Shown: positions 16,316 to 24,901 of the stretch, piece after piece
Layout of the letters: the number at the start of each line of letters is the position of its first letter
How positions within the stretch are numbered: position 1 is the stretch's first letter
Source of the DNA: Gammaproteobacteria bacterium
GTDB taxonomy: Bacteria; Pseudomonadota; Gammaproteobacteria; Pseudomonadales; Azotimanducaceae
Assembly (NCBI GenBank): GCA_026705345.1
Contig: JAPPAV010000090.1
Location: forward strand, 1 to 48,446
Reading direction: 5' to 3'
DNA: 48,446 nt
Position numbers and translations under genes: made by a program
The notes under the pieces: model-generated
Database searches by the model: none
The model's input: only the letters and a program-made list of their open reading frames with translations
Told to the model about the DNA's origin: nothing

Positions 16316-16553
16316 TGCCGTTGCGCTCCAGGGTCTGGTCAATGCCCGCGACCGGGACCGGGGTTCGTGCCCAGCAATGCTGGGACGTTTCGGTTTCGGG
16401 CTGCTCGACGACCTCGTTTGCCAGGTGGGCATCGTGAGTCGTCGGCTTCTCTTCGCCATCGGCGAATAGGCCGAAACCCGCCATGACAATGACGAGCAGC
16501 GCGATTGCGCCAAGCGTCGCTCTCGGGGTACTGATGCGTGAGATTCTGGTCAC
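16302..16553 (-). CDS. Small single-span membrane protein upstream of PspC
   Basis: An 83-residue protein with a GTG start at 16553, a positively charged N-terminus, one membrane segment (about 13-30: LGAIALLVIVMAGFGLF) and an acidic, then polar tail ending in TLERNGNVQL. No family was recognised. Its 3' end overlaps the pspC start by 14 bp and it is the first gene after the sigma-54-like site, so it probably belongs to the same stress operon. Coding is supported by the layout and by the signal-anchor pattern, not by similarity. Confidence 0.6.
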   Translation of the reverse strand: MTRISRISTPRATLGAIALLVIVMAGFGLFADGEEKPTTHDAHLANEVVEQPETETSQHCWARTPVPVAGIDQTLERNGNVQL

Positions 16554-16600
16554 GATGTTCTCAACTGTTGTTCTCAGAAAATGAGGGTTCTCTACCGGTT

Positions 16601-16617
16601 TTCAAGAGACGTGCCAA
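16601..16617 (-). promoter_or_regulatory. Sigma-54 (-24/-12) like promoter for the PspC pair
   Basis: On the minus strand the bases read TTGGCACG-TCTC-TTGAA. The sigma-54 consensus is TGGCACG, four bases, then TTGC(A/T); the only mismatch in the -12 box is A for C. The implied start of transcription is near 16590, about 37 bases before the GTG at 16553. The surrounding AT-rich gap (16554-16791) also has two ACCGGTT motifs, at 16594-16600 and 16634-16640. Confidence 0.5.
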
Positions 16618-16791
16618 CATAAATTTTCTTACAACCGGTTGATTTGAAAGACATCGGTAAAGTAAGTTCAATCGATGGGCCAACTTCCTTGGTGGTTTTG
16701 GCCACGAGGGCTGGCGAATTTCGCCGCGCCGCTCGGTATTCGATAGACTCCGCCGCCACACCCACTGAACCACTTGCGAGGACCTGATCCC

Positions 16792-18432
16792 ATGGCCATG
16801 CAACATACGCCGCTCGTCATGTCGCGACTCATCGACCGGGGCGCCACGGTGGCACCGGACGTCGAGGTCGTCACGGCGACCCAGGGCGGCCCCCGGCGCC
16901 AGTCCCTGGCCCAAACCCGGGACCGGGCGCACCAGTTGGCGCACGCGCTCTACGACTACGGCATCCGGCCCGGCGATCGCATCGGCACCTTTATGTGGAA
17001 CGGCTCGCGTCACCTGGAGGCCTACCATGCCGCTGCGGGCATGGGTGCGGTTCTGCATACCATCAACCTTCGCCTATCGCCGGATGATCTCGCCTACATC
17101 ATCGGCCATGCCCAGGACCGGCTGATCATTGCCGACGCCGACACGTTGCCGATCCTCGAGTCGCTCAAAGGCCGCCTTCCGTCCGTGGAGCTAGTCGTGG
17201 TTGCCGTGGAGGAGGGATTCGAGGACTGGACGACCGGCGTTGCGCCGGCCGCGGACTACGAGGAATTCATCGCCGGCAAGCCCAGGCGTTACGAGTGGCC
17301 GGACCTCGACGAGAACGCCCCCCTCGGGCTTTGCTACACCAGCGGAACCACCGGCAATCCGAAAGGCGTCGAGTACGAACATCGCTCCCAGTATCTGCAC
17401 ACCATGGCGCAGTGCATGACCGACTCCATGGGTCTCTCGGCCACGGACACGGTGTGCGGCGTGGTGCCGATGTTCCACGCCATGGGCTGGGGCGTTCCCT
17501 GGTCGGCGCTGATGCTCGGCTGCAAGCAGGTGCTGCCGCACCGGTTCATGGATCCGGAGCGGCTTGTGGAACTCATGGCGCGGGAGAAGGTGAGCCTTTC
17601 GGCCGCGGTGCCTACCATCTGGCAGGGCGTGAAGGCGGTCATCGAAGCGAATCCCGACGCCTACGACCTTTCGTCGCTTTCTAGGCTCACCTGCGGCGGT
17701 TCCGCACCGCCGAAGTCCTTGATCCGCTGGTACCACGATGCACTGGGCGTGGAGATGATCCAGGGTTGGGGACTCACCGAGACCAGTCCGCTGGCGACGT
17801 TGTCCCGCCGGCTCATGAAGCACAAGCACCCGTCGCTGTCCCTGGACGAGCAGTTGGAGAACGTCGGCAAGGCGGGCCAGCTCATGCCGGGTCTCGAAGT
17901 CGGTATCTTCGACGAGGACTTCAACCGCCTGCCCCACGACGGCGAGACCGTGGGCGAGATACTCATACGCGGCCCCTGGATCTGCTCCGCGTACTACGAG
18001 GATCCGCGACCTGAGCGCTTTCACGGCGACTGGCTGATCACCGGCGACGTCGGCACGATCGACCCGGAGGAGTACCTCATCATCGCCGACCGCTCCAAGG
18101 ATCTCGTCAAAAGCGGCGGCGAGTGGATCTCGTCGGTGGACCTCGAGAACCACATCGTCGCCCTCGACGGCATCGCCCAGGCCTGCGTCGTCGCGCAGCC
18201 GCATCCCAAGTGGGACGAACGCCCGGTGGCGCTCATCGTCCTCACCGACGGGGCCGAGGTGTCGCCCGATGCGATCCTCGAACATTGCACTGGCCGCTTC
18301 GCCAAATGGCAGTTGCCCGACGACGTGCTTTTCGTGGACAGCGTTCCGCTGACCTCCACGGGCAAGATGGACAAGAAGGTGGTGCGTGCCGACCTCGCGG
18401 GGAAGGGCTACGTGTTGCCGGATTTGCGGTAG
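16792..18432 (+). CDS. Long-chain fatty acid CoA ligase (AMP-forming)
   Basis: A 546-residue member of the acyl-activating enzyme family: the P-loop YTSGTTGNPKG (182-192), the A5 motif QGWGLTETSP, GDWLITGDVG with GDVG aspartate, the hinge KDLVKSGGEWIS and the C-terminal acylation lysine in STGKMDKKVVR. It activates a fatty acid with ATP and CoA. The WISS ending of the hinge motif and MFHAMGWGVPW are common in medium- to long-chain ligases. ATG at 16792 is chosen over the TTG at 16774; GAGGA lies about 10 bases upstream. It is preceded by the AT-rich gap shared with the PspC pair and followed by hairpin repeats. Confidence 0.9.
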   Translation: MAMQHTPLVMSRLIDRGATVAPDVEVVTATQGGPRRQSLAQTRDRAHQLAHALYDYGIRPGDRIGTFMWNGSRHLEAYHAAAGMGAVLHTINLRLSPDDLAYIIGHAQDRLIIADADTLPILESLKGRLPSVELVVVAVEEGFEDWTTGVAPAADYEEFIAGKPRRYEWPDLDENAPLGLCYTSGTTGNPKGVEYEHRSQYLHTMAQCMTDSMGLSATDTVCGVVPMFHAMGWGVPWSALMLGCKQVLPHRFMDPERLVELMAREKVSLSAAVPTIWQGVKAVIEANPDAYDLSSLSRLTCGGSAPPKSLIRWYHDALGVEMIQGWGLTETSPLATLSRRLMKHKHPSLSLDEQLENVGKAGQLMPGLEVGIFDEDFNRLPHDGETVGEILIRGPWICSAYYEDPRPERFHGDWLITGDVGTIDPEEYLIIADRSKDLVKSGGEWISSVDLENHIVALDGIAQACVVAQPHPKWDERPVALIVLTDGAEVSPDAILEHCTGRFAKWQLPDDVLFVDSVPLTSTGKMDKKVVRADLAGKGYVLPDLR

Positions 18433-18483
18433 GGACAAACGTTGGGGAGAACGTGGTGAAGGCCCTGCCGTGGTACGGCGTCG

Positions 18484-18563
18484 GGGACACCCTTGTGGTG
18501 TCCCGTCCTAGTCGAACCTCGGCGTCGCCGGGTGGCAACGGGCCCCACAAGGGTCGCCCCTAC
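18484..18563. repeat. Two dispersed hairpin repeats in inverted arrangement
   Basis: A perfect stem-loop lies at 18484-18504: GGGACACC, loop CTTGT, GGTGTCCC. A second copy, 18540-18563, is in the opposite sense and imperfect (GGGCGACC, CTTGT, GGGGCCC, then flanked by GTAG). The stem of the first differs from the other copies of the family on both arms at once, keeping the pairing. They fill the gap between the convergent CoA ligase and dihydroorotase genes. Confidence 0.72.
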
Positions 18564-19891
18564 CGGGCGAACTCGAGCGCGACGCCCATGGGCACGTCGT
18601 GCAGCCTACCGTCGACGTAGGCCAGGTTGCCGTTGACGAACGTATGCGTGATCCGGGAACGGAACGTGAATCCCCGAAACGGGCTCCAGCCGCACTTGGC
18701 GTGCACGGGTTCTTCGTCGACCACGGTGTGCGCGTCCGGGTCGATGACCGTGAGGTCGGCCCAATAGCCCTCTCGGATGTAGCCCCGTTCGGCGATCTCG
18801 AACAGAGTGGCCGGGGCATGGGCGGTCTTCTGAACGACCTGTTCGATGGTGAACTCCCCGGCCTTGACGTGCTCGACGAGACTCAACAGGGCATGCTGGA
18901 CCAGAGGTAGACCAGCAGGCGCGTCGATAAACGGGGCGGCTTTCTCCTCTGCAGTGTGAGGCGCATGATCGGTGGCGATGACATCGATGCGGTCCTCGAC
19001 GACGGCGTGCCGCAGCGCGAGTTGATCGGCCCGGGTCTTCACCGCCGGGTTGCACTTCAAGTCGTTTCCGAGGGGTCCGTACCAGCTGTCGTTGAAGAAC
19101 AGGTGATGGACGCAGGCTTCCGCCGTGATCCGTTTTCCCGAGATCGGTCCAGGTTCGAACAGGTCCATTTCCCGCGCGGTGGTCAAATGCAGGACGTGCA
19201 GCCGGCTGCCGTGGCGTTTGGCCAGCGAGACGGCGAGGGAGGATGACTTGTAGCAGGCTTCCTCCGATCGGATCTCTGGGTGTTTTTCGATGGGGACCGC
19301 GTCGCCGAACTCGGCGCGTGCAGCTGCCTCGTTGGCGAGGATGGTGGGGGTGTCCTCGCAGTGTGTGGCAATGACGAGCGGGCAGGATGCGAAGATGCCC
19401 TCCAGCGTGTCGGGATCGTCGACCAGCATGTCGCCGGTGGAAGCGCCCATGAAGACCTTGACCCCGCAGGCCTTGGTGACGTCCACGGCCTTGATGGCCT
19501 CCAGGTTGTCGTTGGTGGCGCCGAAGTAGAAGCCAAAGTTCGCCAGCGAACGACCGGCCGCCCGGGTGTGCTTGTCGAGCAACGCGCCGGGGGTGACCGT
19601 CTGCGGCACGCAGTTCGGCATCTCCAAGTAGCTAGTGGTACCGCCCGCGACGGCGGCCCGGGACTCCGTTGCGATGTTTGCCTTGTGCTCGAACCCCGGT
19701 TCGCGAAAGTGCACCTGGTCGTCGATCATCCCGGGCAGCAGCCAGGCACCGCCGAGGTCGATTTCCCGGGCACCGGGCTTCGTAGTACCGGTGCCAATGC
19801 GTTCGATGCGGCCGTCGTGAATCACGACATCGGCCTCGAAACTGCGGCCTTCATTGACGACGGCGGCGTTCCTCAATATCCACGATGCCAC
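18560..19891 (-). CDS. pyrC: Dihydroorotase
   Basis: A 443-residue amidohydrolase that closes carbamoyl-aspartate to dihydroorotate in pyrimidine synthesis. Zinc and substrate residues are all seen: DDQVHFREPG (His61), the carboxylated Lys145 in GVKVFMG, THCED (His177), VLHLTTARE (His235) and TDHAPHTAEEK (Asp308). Length and motifs fit the class I (Bacillus/Thermus-type PyrC) group. The frame is open to a GTG at 19903, but the GTG at 19891 has GGGAG five bases upstream and is preferred. A perfect TATAAT lies at 19921-19926 on the minus strand. No other pyrimidine gene is adjacent. Confidence 0.9.
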   Translation of the reverse strand: MASWILRNAAVVNEGRSFEADVVIHDGRIERIGTGTTKPGAREIDLGGAWLLPGMIDDQVHFREPGFEHKANIATESRAAVAGGTTSYLEMPNCVPQTVTPGALLDKHTRAAGRSLANFGFYFGATNDNLEAIKAVDVTKACGVKVFMGASTGDMLVDDPDTLEGIFASCPLVIATHCEDTPTILANEAAARAEFGDAVPIEKHPEIRSEEACYKSSSLAVSLAKRHGSRLHVLHLTTAREMDLFEPGPISGKRITAEACVHHLFFNDSWYGPLGNDLKCNPAVKTRADQLALRHAVVEDRIDVIATDHAPHTAEEKAAPFIDAPAGLPLVQHALLSLVEHVKAGEFTIEQVVQKTAHAPATLFEIAERGYIREGYWADLTVIDPDAHTVVDEEPVHAKCGWSPFRGFTFRSRITHTFVNGNLAYVDGRLHDVPMGVALEFAR

Positions 19892-19920
19892 GGCGACTCC
19901 CACTTAAGGCGTGAACCCCG

Positions 19921-19926
19921 ATTATA
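19921..19926 (-). promoter_or_regulatory. -10 element of the dihydroorotase promoter
   Basis: Minus-strand TATAAT sits in the context CCCTATAATC, about 30 bases upstream of the start. The same context occurs upstream of the amidase gene (36338-36343). The -35 region is not convincing. Confidence 0.45.
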
Positions 19927-19978
19927 GGGTTGCCGGGTACCGTTGAGGCCGTTCGCCTGACACGGATAATGTAACGGC

Positions 19979-20644
19979 ATGGATCTGCGCTACGTTGCCG
20001 TCTTCGTCTGGGTCTTCAGTTGGCTCGGCATGTTCGTCGCCTACGCGGCCTCGGCGGCCGGCGGCCATCTGGAGGCGTGCGTGCCGCACATCTCGGGTTG
20101 TGCCAGCATCAGCGCCAGCGGCCGCTACGGCTGGGGCTACTTCATCTTCAAAGCGTTGATGATCCCCGCAGGGGTTTTCTTCGCGGTGTACTGGATGCTG
20201 TGCGAGCGCTGGCTCGACGCCTGTGGGGACACGCGTATCGGTTGGCGCCGTGCGCTGCTCGTGGTGGGTATTGTCGGTGCGGCTTCGTTCGTGCTCTATG
20301 CGACCTTCCTGGGACACGAAGGCGACTTGTACCGTGCGCTGCGCCGCTACGGCACCATCGTCTTCTTCGGTTTCACCTACGTCGCCCAGCTGATCCTGGT
20401 CTACCGGGCGCAGGCGTTGTTCGGCAAGACCGTGCTCGTCAGAACCAAGGTGGCTCTCTGCGTGTTCATGTTGGCCGAGGGACTCGCGCTGGAAGCGTTC
20501 ACCTATTTCATCGACAACGACGCATGGCTCGAGAGCATGACCGAATGGCATGCCGCAACGGCACTCTCGTTCTACCCCTTCGTGACTTGGCTACTATGGC
20601 GCAAGACCGGGTTCGTCGTTGACTTCGGTCGCGCACAAGGCTAG
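19979..20644 (+). CDS. Frag1/DRAM/Sfk1-like six-helix membrane protein
   Basis: A 221-residue protein with about six membrane helices. After the first helix comes a short outer loop with EACVPHISGCASISASGRYG, reminiscent of the conserved PxIS segment in the Frag1/DRAM/Sfk1 family; the later YFIDNDAWLESMTEWHAATALSFYPFVTWLLW matches its C-terminal pattern. Eukaryotic members act in lipid or autophagy processes; the bacterial role is unknown. It is divergent from dihydroorotase and convergent with the helical-repeat gene. Family call is tentative. Confidence 0.55.
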   Translation: MDLRYVAVFVWVFSWLGMFVAYAASAAGGHLEACVPHISGCASISASGRYGWGYFIFKALMIPAGVFFAVYWMLCERWLDACGDTRIGWRRALLVVGIVGAASFVLYATFLGHEGDLYRALRRYGTIVFFGFTYVAQLILVYRAQALFGKTVLVRTKVALCVFMLAEGLALEAFTYFIDNDAWLESMTEWHAATALSFYPFVTWLLWRKTGFVVDFGRAQG

Positions 20645-20701
20645 CGCGTACTCGCGAGTACGTGAAGCCGAAGACCCGGGACATGGGGGCATCGGCACCG
20701 C

Positions 20702-22531
20702 CTAGCGATCCAAGCCGGCCGCCGCCCGGTATTGTTCGGCCCGTTCCTCGTCGTGGTCCTCGAAGTGCCCGGCAAGGACGTAGGCGGCGCGTGTTCTCGA
20801 CTCCGCGTCTTCGATCCGGGCGTACAGGTCTTCCGCGAGCGCCGCATCCGCAAGCGATGCGTCGTGCTCGACCAGCTGGACGATGGCGACCCGAGTGGCG
20901 GCGTCGCGTTCAGGTCCCGGCGGCACCTCGTCGATGAAGGCGACCGCTGCCGAGGGATCGACCGCCACCCACGCGGCGACGGGCGAAGACATCAGCGATA
21001 GGAACTCAGCTCCGGGTCCCAGCAGATAGCGGGCCGCGCGTTCCGGATCGGACTGGGACCAGCCGTGAAGGATTCCTTCCATGGCTTGGGTACGGGCCTG
21101 CGCGTCGCGTATGCCGGCGAACAGGTCCAGTGCAACGGTCGGCGAGTGGTTGGCGAGTGAATACATGAGAGGGCCGACCGACTGCCGGCGGGTCTCGACG
21201 CCTTGCGACCACAGCCAGGCGAAAGCGCCCCGTGCGTCCTGCCGTGCGAGGGGGTGGAGGACATGCGCGATGTGGCGCTCGCGAAGTTCATCGGGGGTCG
21301 TGTCGAGCCAAGAGGCGGCGGCCTGTGGGTCGTCGCCCGCCCACCGCACGAGCACGCCGCGCAGCGCGCGCCGCAGCGGTTCACCGGCGAGGTCCGAAGA
21401 CGCCAACCAGGTCGCGGCGGCTCCGGGATCCCGTCCCGCCCAGATCGATGACAGCTCCCAGTAGAGGGCCTCGGCGACTTCCGCGTCGTCGACCTCGGCG
21501 ACAGCCTTGATCGCCGCCTCTGGGTCGCGCCGAGCCCAGGCCAAGAGCGTGACGGCGATGACCCGCCGCTTGCCAGTGGCATCGAGGCCGGTGGCGAGTT
21601 GGAGTGCTTGGCGGGGCGAGGTCTGGGCGAGGAACTCCGCGGCCTCCGCCAGGAGTGTGTCGCGTTGGGGGGATGCCGGCTCGGCCAGCGCCCACGCGAT
21701 GGCAGCGTCCCGGTCCGCATCCATCCAGTGGCGCATCAGCGCCGTGCGCAAATATCTGGCAGTTGTCTGATCCGGCATCGCGGCAACTGCTGCCATCGCT
21801 GCGTGCGGGTCGCGGTCGATCCACTCGTTAGCGATCCGCCGAAGCACGGCGTTCTGTTCCTGTCCCGCCGACATCTGCGCCAGCGCATCTCGCCAAGCGA
21901 GGGCTGGATCCGAGCGCATGGTTGTCTCCGCACGCAGCCGGCCGAGGACCGGCTCGATGGAGAAACGCGCCGCGATTGCGCGTTGTTCGACGGTGGGAAG
22001 GTCGTCGCGGGCGATCAGCACGGCAATGGCGGCGTCTCGACGCTGCCGATCGGGCAACGTTTCCGCTTTGTCCAGGGCGCCGTCGTGGTCGATCTCCGCC
22101 CAGTGTTCCAAGACTGTTTGAACGTAGCGTTCCTGATCGGGCCCCCCGCGCGCCAGAACATCGGCCAACGCGCGTTCCGGGTCGAGTTCGACAAAGCGGG
22201 AGTAGATGATGGTCCTTGCTGCGGTGGCGTCGTGACTGCTCGGCAGTGTCCCGGCCTCGGCGAGCAGGCGTTCGAGCGACGGGATGTCGGCATCGGCTAG
22301 GAGTTCGTAGAGGGCTGCAGTCTGCCGGAAGTTGCCGGGCAGGCGCAGGGTATCGTCTAGCGTGGTTGCCACCGCAACATCCGTGTCGAGGCGTGCCGGC
22401 GCAGGCGAGTCCGGAGCGGTTGCCCGGACAGGTGGGGGCGCGTCGACGGGCAGAGTTACCCAGGCCAGAACCAGGCCGATAGCCACCCCTGCGGCCAGAC
22501 CTGCAAAGCCAATCAGTATCCGAGTCGCCAT
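20702..22531 (-). CDS. Membrane-anchored alpha-helical repeat protein
   Basis: A 609-residue protein with one N-terminal membrane anchor (about 4-26), a proline-rich linker and then about 14 degenerate helical repeats of 33-38 residues. The recurrent unit is W-x(2-4)-DP-x-AA-x(2)-W/A-x-A, for example WIDRDPHAAMAAVAAMP, WAGRDPGAAATWLAS, WAGDDPQAAASWLDT and WSQSDPERAARYLLG. This forms an alpha solenoid, probably in the periplasm, likely a protein-binding scaffold. I recognise no catalytic motif. It starts 13 bases after the stop of an acyl-CoA ligase gene on the same strand, so the two may form an operon. Confidence 0.75.
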   Translation of the reverse strand: MATRILIGFAGLAAGVAIGLVLAWVTLPVDAPPPVRATAPDSPAPARLDTDVAVATTLDDTLRLPGNFRQTAALYELLADADIPSLERLLAEAGTLPSSHDATAARTIIYSRFVELDPERALADVLARGGPDQERYVQTVLEHWAEIDHDGALDKAETLPDRQRRDAAIAVLIARDDLPTVEQRAIAARFSIEPVLGRLRAETTMRSDPALAWRDALAQMSAGQEQNAVLRRIANEWIDRDPHAAMAAVAAMPDQTTARYLRTALMRHWMDADRDAAIAWALAEPASPQRDTLLAEAAEFLAQTSPRQALQLATGLDATGKRRVIAVTLLAWARRDPEAAIKAVAEVDDAEVAEALYWELSSIWAGRDPGAAATWLASSDLAGEPLRRALRGVLVRWAGDDPQAAASWLDTTPDELRERHIAHVLHPLARQDARGAFAWLWSQGVETRRQSVGPLMYSLANHSPTVALDLFAGIRDAQARTQAMEGILHGWSQSDPERAARYLLGPGAEFLSLMSSPVAAWVAVDPSAAVAFIDEVPPGPERDAATRVAIVQLVEHDASLADAALAEDLYARIEDAESRTRAAYVLAGHFEDHDEERAEQYRAAAGLDR

Positions 22532-22543
22532 GGCGGTGTCCGC

Positions 22544-24094
22544 CTAGACGATCCGGCTACCGGTTTTGCCCCAGTACTCGTCCTTCAACAGCCGCTTGTA
22601 GAGCTTGCCGGTGGGTAGGCGCGGCAGTTCGTCGCGGAAGTCCACGCTCTTCGGGCACTTGTAGTGCGCGATGTGCTCGCGGGCGTAGGCGATCAGTTCG
22701 GTTTCGAGGCCGGCGTCAGCCGCCACGCCCTCCACCGGCTGGACGACGGCCTTAACCTCCTCGCCCATCTCCGGGTTCGGCACGCCGATCACGGCGACGT
22801 CCATGACCTTCGGATGCACGATCAGTGCGTCCTCGATCTCCTGGGGATAGATGTTGACGCCACCGGAGATGATCATGAACGTGGCGCGGTCGGTTAGGTA
22901 GAGGAAGCCCTCTTCGTCGACGTAGCCGACGTCACCGAGCTTCGACCAGTTGGCATGGTGGGGATGCTGTGCCTCCAGGGTCTTCTCGGGATCCTTCAGA
23001 TACTCGAAGGGCATCTCCGGCAGCTCGAAGTAGATGATGCCCGGCTCCCCGGCGGGAAGCTCGGTGCCGTCCTCGTCGCAGATGTGGATCACGCCCATCA
23101 GCGGGCGACCGACCGTGCCGGGGTGGGCGAGCCATTCGTCCGGCGTGCAGTGCGTGAAGCCGTTCAGCTCCGTGCCGGCGTAGTACTCGTAGAGGATTGG
23201 CCCCCACCAGTCCAGCATCTGCCGTTTCACTTCCTGGGAAATGGGTGCGGCCGCGTGGATGGCCACCTTGTGGGACGTGAGGTCGAAGCCGCTTCGGTCT
23301 GCTTCGGGAAGTTTCAGCATGCGAGTGAACATGGTCGGCACCCACTGGCTGTGGGTGACCTTGTGGTCCTCGATGGCCTGGAGCGCGTGGACGGGGTCGA
23401 ATCGGGGCATCACGACCGCCGTACCGCCCAATGTCTGTACGATCTGGCAGAACCCTAGCGGAGCGGCATGGTAGAGCGGGGCGGGCGAGAGGTAGACGGC
23501 ATCCTGGTCGACTCCCCACACCATGTTCAGCAGACCAACCGTCTCGCCGGGTTCGGTGATGGACGTCTCGGGCAACGGCCGCAGGATGCCCTTGGGTCGG
23601 CCCGTCGTGCCGGAGCTGTACAGCATGAATCCGCCGGCGGGTTCCTCGTCGAGGGGTTCGGCTGGGTAGGCGGCGATGGCATCCTCGAAGTCGTCGAAAC
23701 CGTCGACGGTGCCGTCGACCATCAGGTAGGTTTCGCAGTTGGGTGCGTACGCCGATACCTCGCCTGCGACATCGGCCACGCCCAGGGAGGCGACGAGTAC
23801 CGACGACTCGGAGTTGTCCACGATGTAGCCGGCTTCTTCGGTGGTGAGATAGCGGTTCACGGTGGTGAGATAGAGGCCGGAACGAAGTGCAGCCCAGACC
23901 ACGTCGAAGTAGACGAGGTGGTTCTCCATGAAGATGCTGACGTGGTCGCCGCGCCGCAGCCCCCGGTCCCAGAAGAACTGCGCGAGCCGGTTCGAGCGGT
24001 CGTTCAATTCGCCGAACGTACGCACCGCCCCCGTGCCCGTTTCGACTGCCGCTGCCTTGTCCGGGAATACCGTCGCCCAATGTCCTGGATACAT
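22544..24094 (-). CDS. Acyl-CoA synthetase (AMP-forming), second copy
   Basis: A 516-residue acyl-activating enzyme: P-loop YSSGTTGRPKG (159-169), EYYAGTELNGFTHC as A5 region, GDVGYVDEEGFLYLTDR, MIISGGVNIYPQEIE and LPRLPTGKLYKRLLKDEYW with the catalytic lysine. The NGFT variant of the A5 motif and the short length suit a fatty or aromatic acyl substrate group different from the ligase at 16792. Start ATG at 24094 is well placed. It is followed on the same strand by the helical-repeat protein after 12 bases. Confidence 0.9.
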   Translation of the reverse strand: MYPGHWATVFPDKAAAVETGTGAVRTFGELNDRSNRLAQFFWDRGLRRGDHVSIFMENHLVYFDVVWAALRSGLYLTTVNRYLTTEEAGYIVDNSESSVLVASLGVADVAGEVSAYAPNCETYLMVDGTVDGFDDFEDAIAAYPAEPLDEEPAGGFMLYSSGTTGRPKGILRPLPETSITEPGETVGLLNMVWGVDQDAVYLSPAPLYHAAPLGFCQIVQTLGGTAVVMPRFDPVHALQAIEDHKVTHSQWVPTMFTRMLKLPEADRSGFDLTSHKVAIHAAAPISQEVKRQMLDWWGPILYEYYAGTELNGFTHCTPDEWLAHPGTVGRPLMGVIHICDEDGTELPAGEPGIIYFELPEMPFEYLKDPEKTLEAQHPHHANWSKLGDVGYVDEEGFLYLTDRATFMIISGGVNIYPQEIEDALIVHPKVMDVAVIGVPNPEMGEEVKAVVQPVEGVAADAGLETELIAYAREHIAHYKCPKSVDFRDELPRLPTGKLYKRLLKDEYWGKTGSRIV

Positions 24095-24237
24095 CGACCG
24101 CCCCTTGACTCAGATTCCTTGAGGCGAGGCTAACAGCGGCGCACTGGTGGCGGCAATTGGCGCCAGGGCACGGGAGGGCTTGCCGCGTGCAGAGCAATTC
24201 CGACAAACTCGGACTACAGGACCGACGGGGACTAGCC

Positions 24238-24687
24238 ATGAAGACGGTACACGACGTGATGCAGCACAAGCTGCGCGGCGGGGGCAACGGCGATGTGTTC
24301 TCCATCGCGCCGATCGCGAGCGTCTACGAGGCAATCGAGATGATGTCGGACTGCCACGTGGGCGCATTGCCGGTCATGATCGACGACAAGCTGGTGGGCA
24401 TCGTTTCCGAGCGCGACTACGCACGCAAGGTCATCCTCAAGGACAAGTCATCCAAGCAGACCCGGGTCTCGGAGATCATGACGAGGGAAGTCATCACCGT
24501 GGCGCCACGCGATAGGGTGTCGGCGTGCGTCGACCTGATGACCAATCATCACATCCGGCACCTGGTCGTCGTGGAGGAGGGCGTGGTCACGGGCATGCTG
24601 TCGCTGCGCGACCTCTTCAACGAGATCATCGACGAGCAGTCGGAGACGATCGGCCAACTCGAGGGCTATATTCGGGGCGGGCAGTAA
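24238..24687 (+). CDS. CBS-domain pair protein
   Basis: A 149-residue protein consisting of two CBS domains (about 20-75 and 85-140): VFSIAPIASVYEAIEMMSDC, VGIVSERDYARKVI, then MTREVITVAPRDRVSACVDLM and GMLSLRDLFNEII. Such small proteins bind adenine nucleotides or SAM and regulate a partner. The frame is open to 24157, but the ATG at 24238 has GACGGGGA upstream and begins the domain. No partner gene is adjacent. Confidence 0.85.
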   Translation: MKTVHDVMQHKLRGGGNGDVFSIAPIASVYEAIEMMSDCHVGALPVMIDDKLVGIVSERDYARKVILKDKSSKQTRVSEIMTREVITVAPRDRVSACVDLMTNHHIRHLVVVEEGVVTGMLSLRDLFNEIIDEQSETIGQLEGYIRGGQ

Positions 24688-24716
24688 GGGACGGAACCAA
24701 GCACCGTTGGAGAGCG

Positions 24717-24890
24717 CTACTTCCGAGGGACGTAGATCAGCTGGCCATCCCGCACTTCCAGTTTGCCGAAGGGATCGTTGTCGCTGCCGCAATGGGGATT
24801 CCAGCCGGATTCCACCTCCACCAGGTAGTCGTTCGGCGGGCCACCATCGACTAGCGTTCGAACCCCGTGCGGACCAATCGTGTCTCCGCG
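24717..24890 (-). pseudogene. Possible orphan coding remnant (about 55 codons)
   Basis: The minus frame ending at 24717 reads like real protein for its last 50 or so residues: TLVDGGPPNDYLVEVESGWN, then PHCGSDNDPFGKLEV and RDGQLIYVPRK. Further upstream in the same frame the sequence turns into arginine-rich shadow of the TonB-domain gene, and no usual start codon opens the good part. It lies directly after that gene's stop but in another frame. It may be the lost 3' part of a gene or a frameshifted extension. No family recognised. Confidence 0.3.
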
Positions 24891-24901
24891 GCCAGTTCGT
24901 C

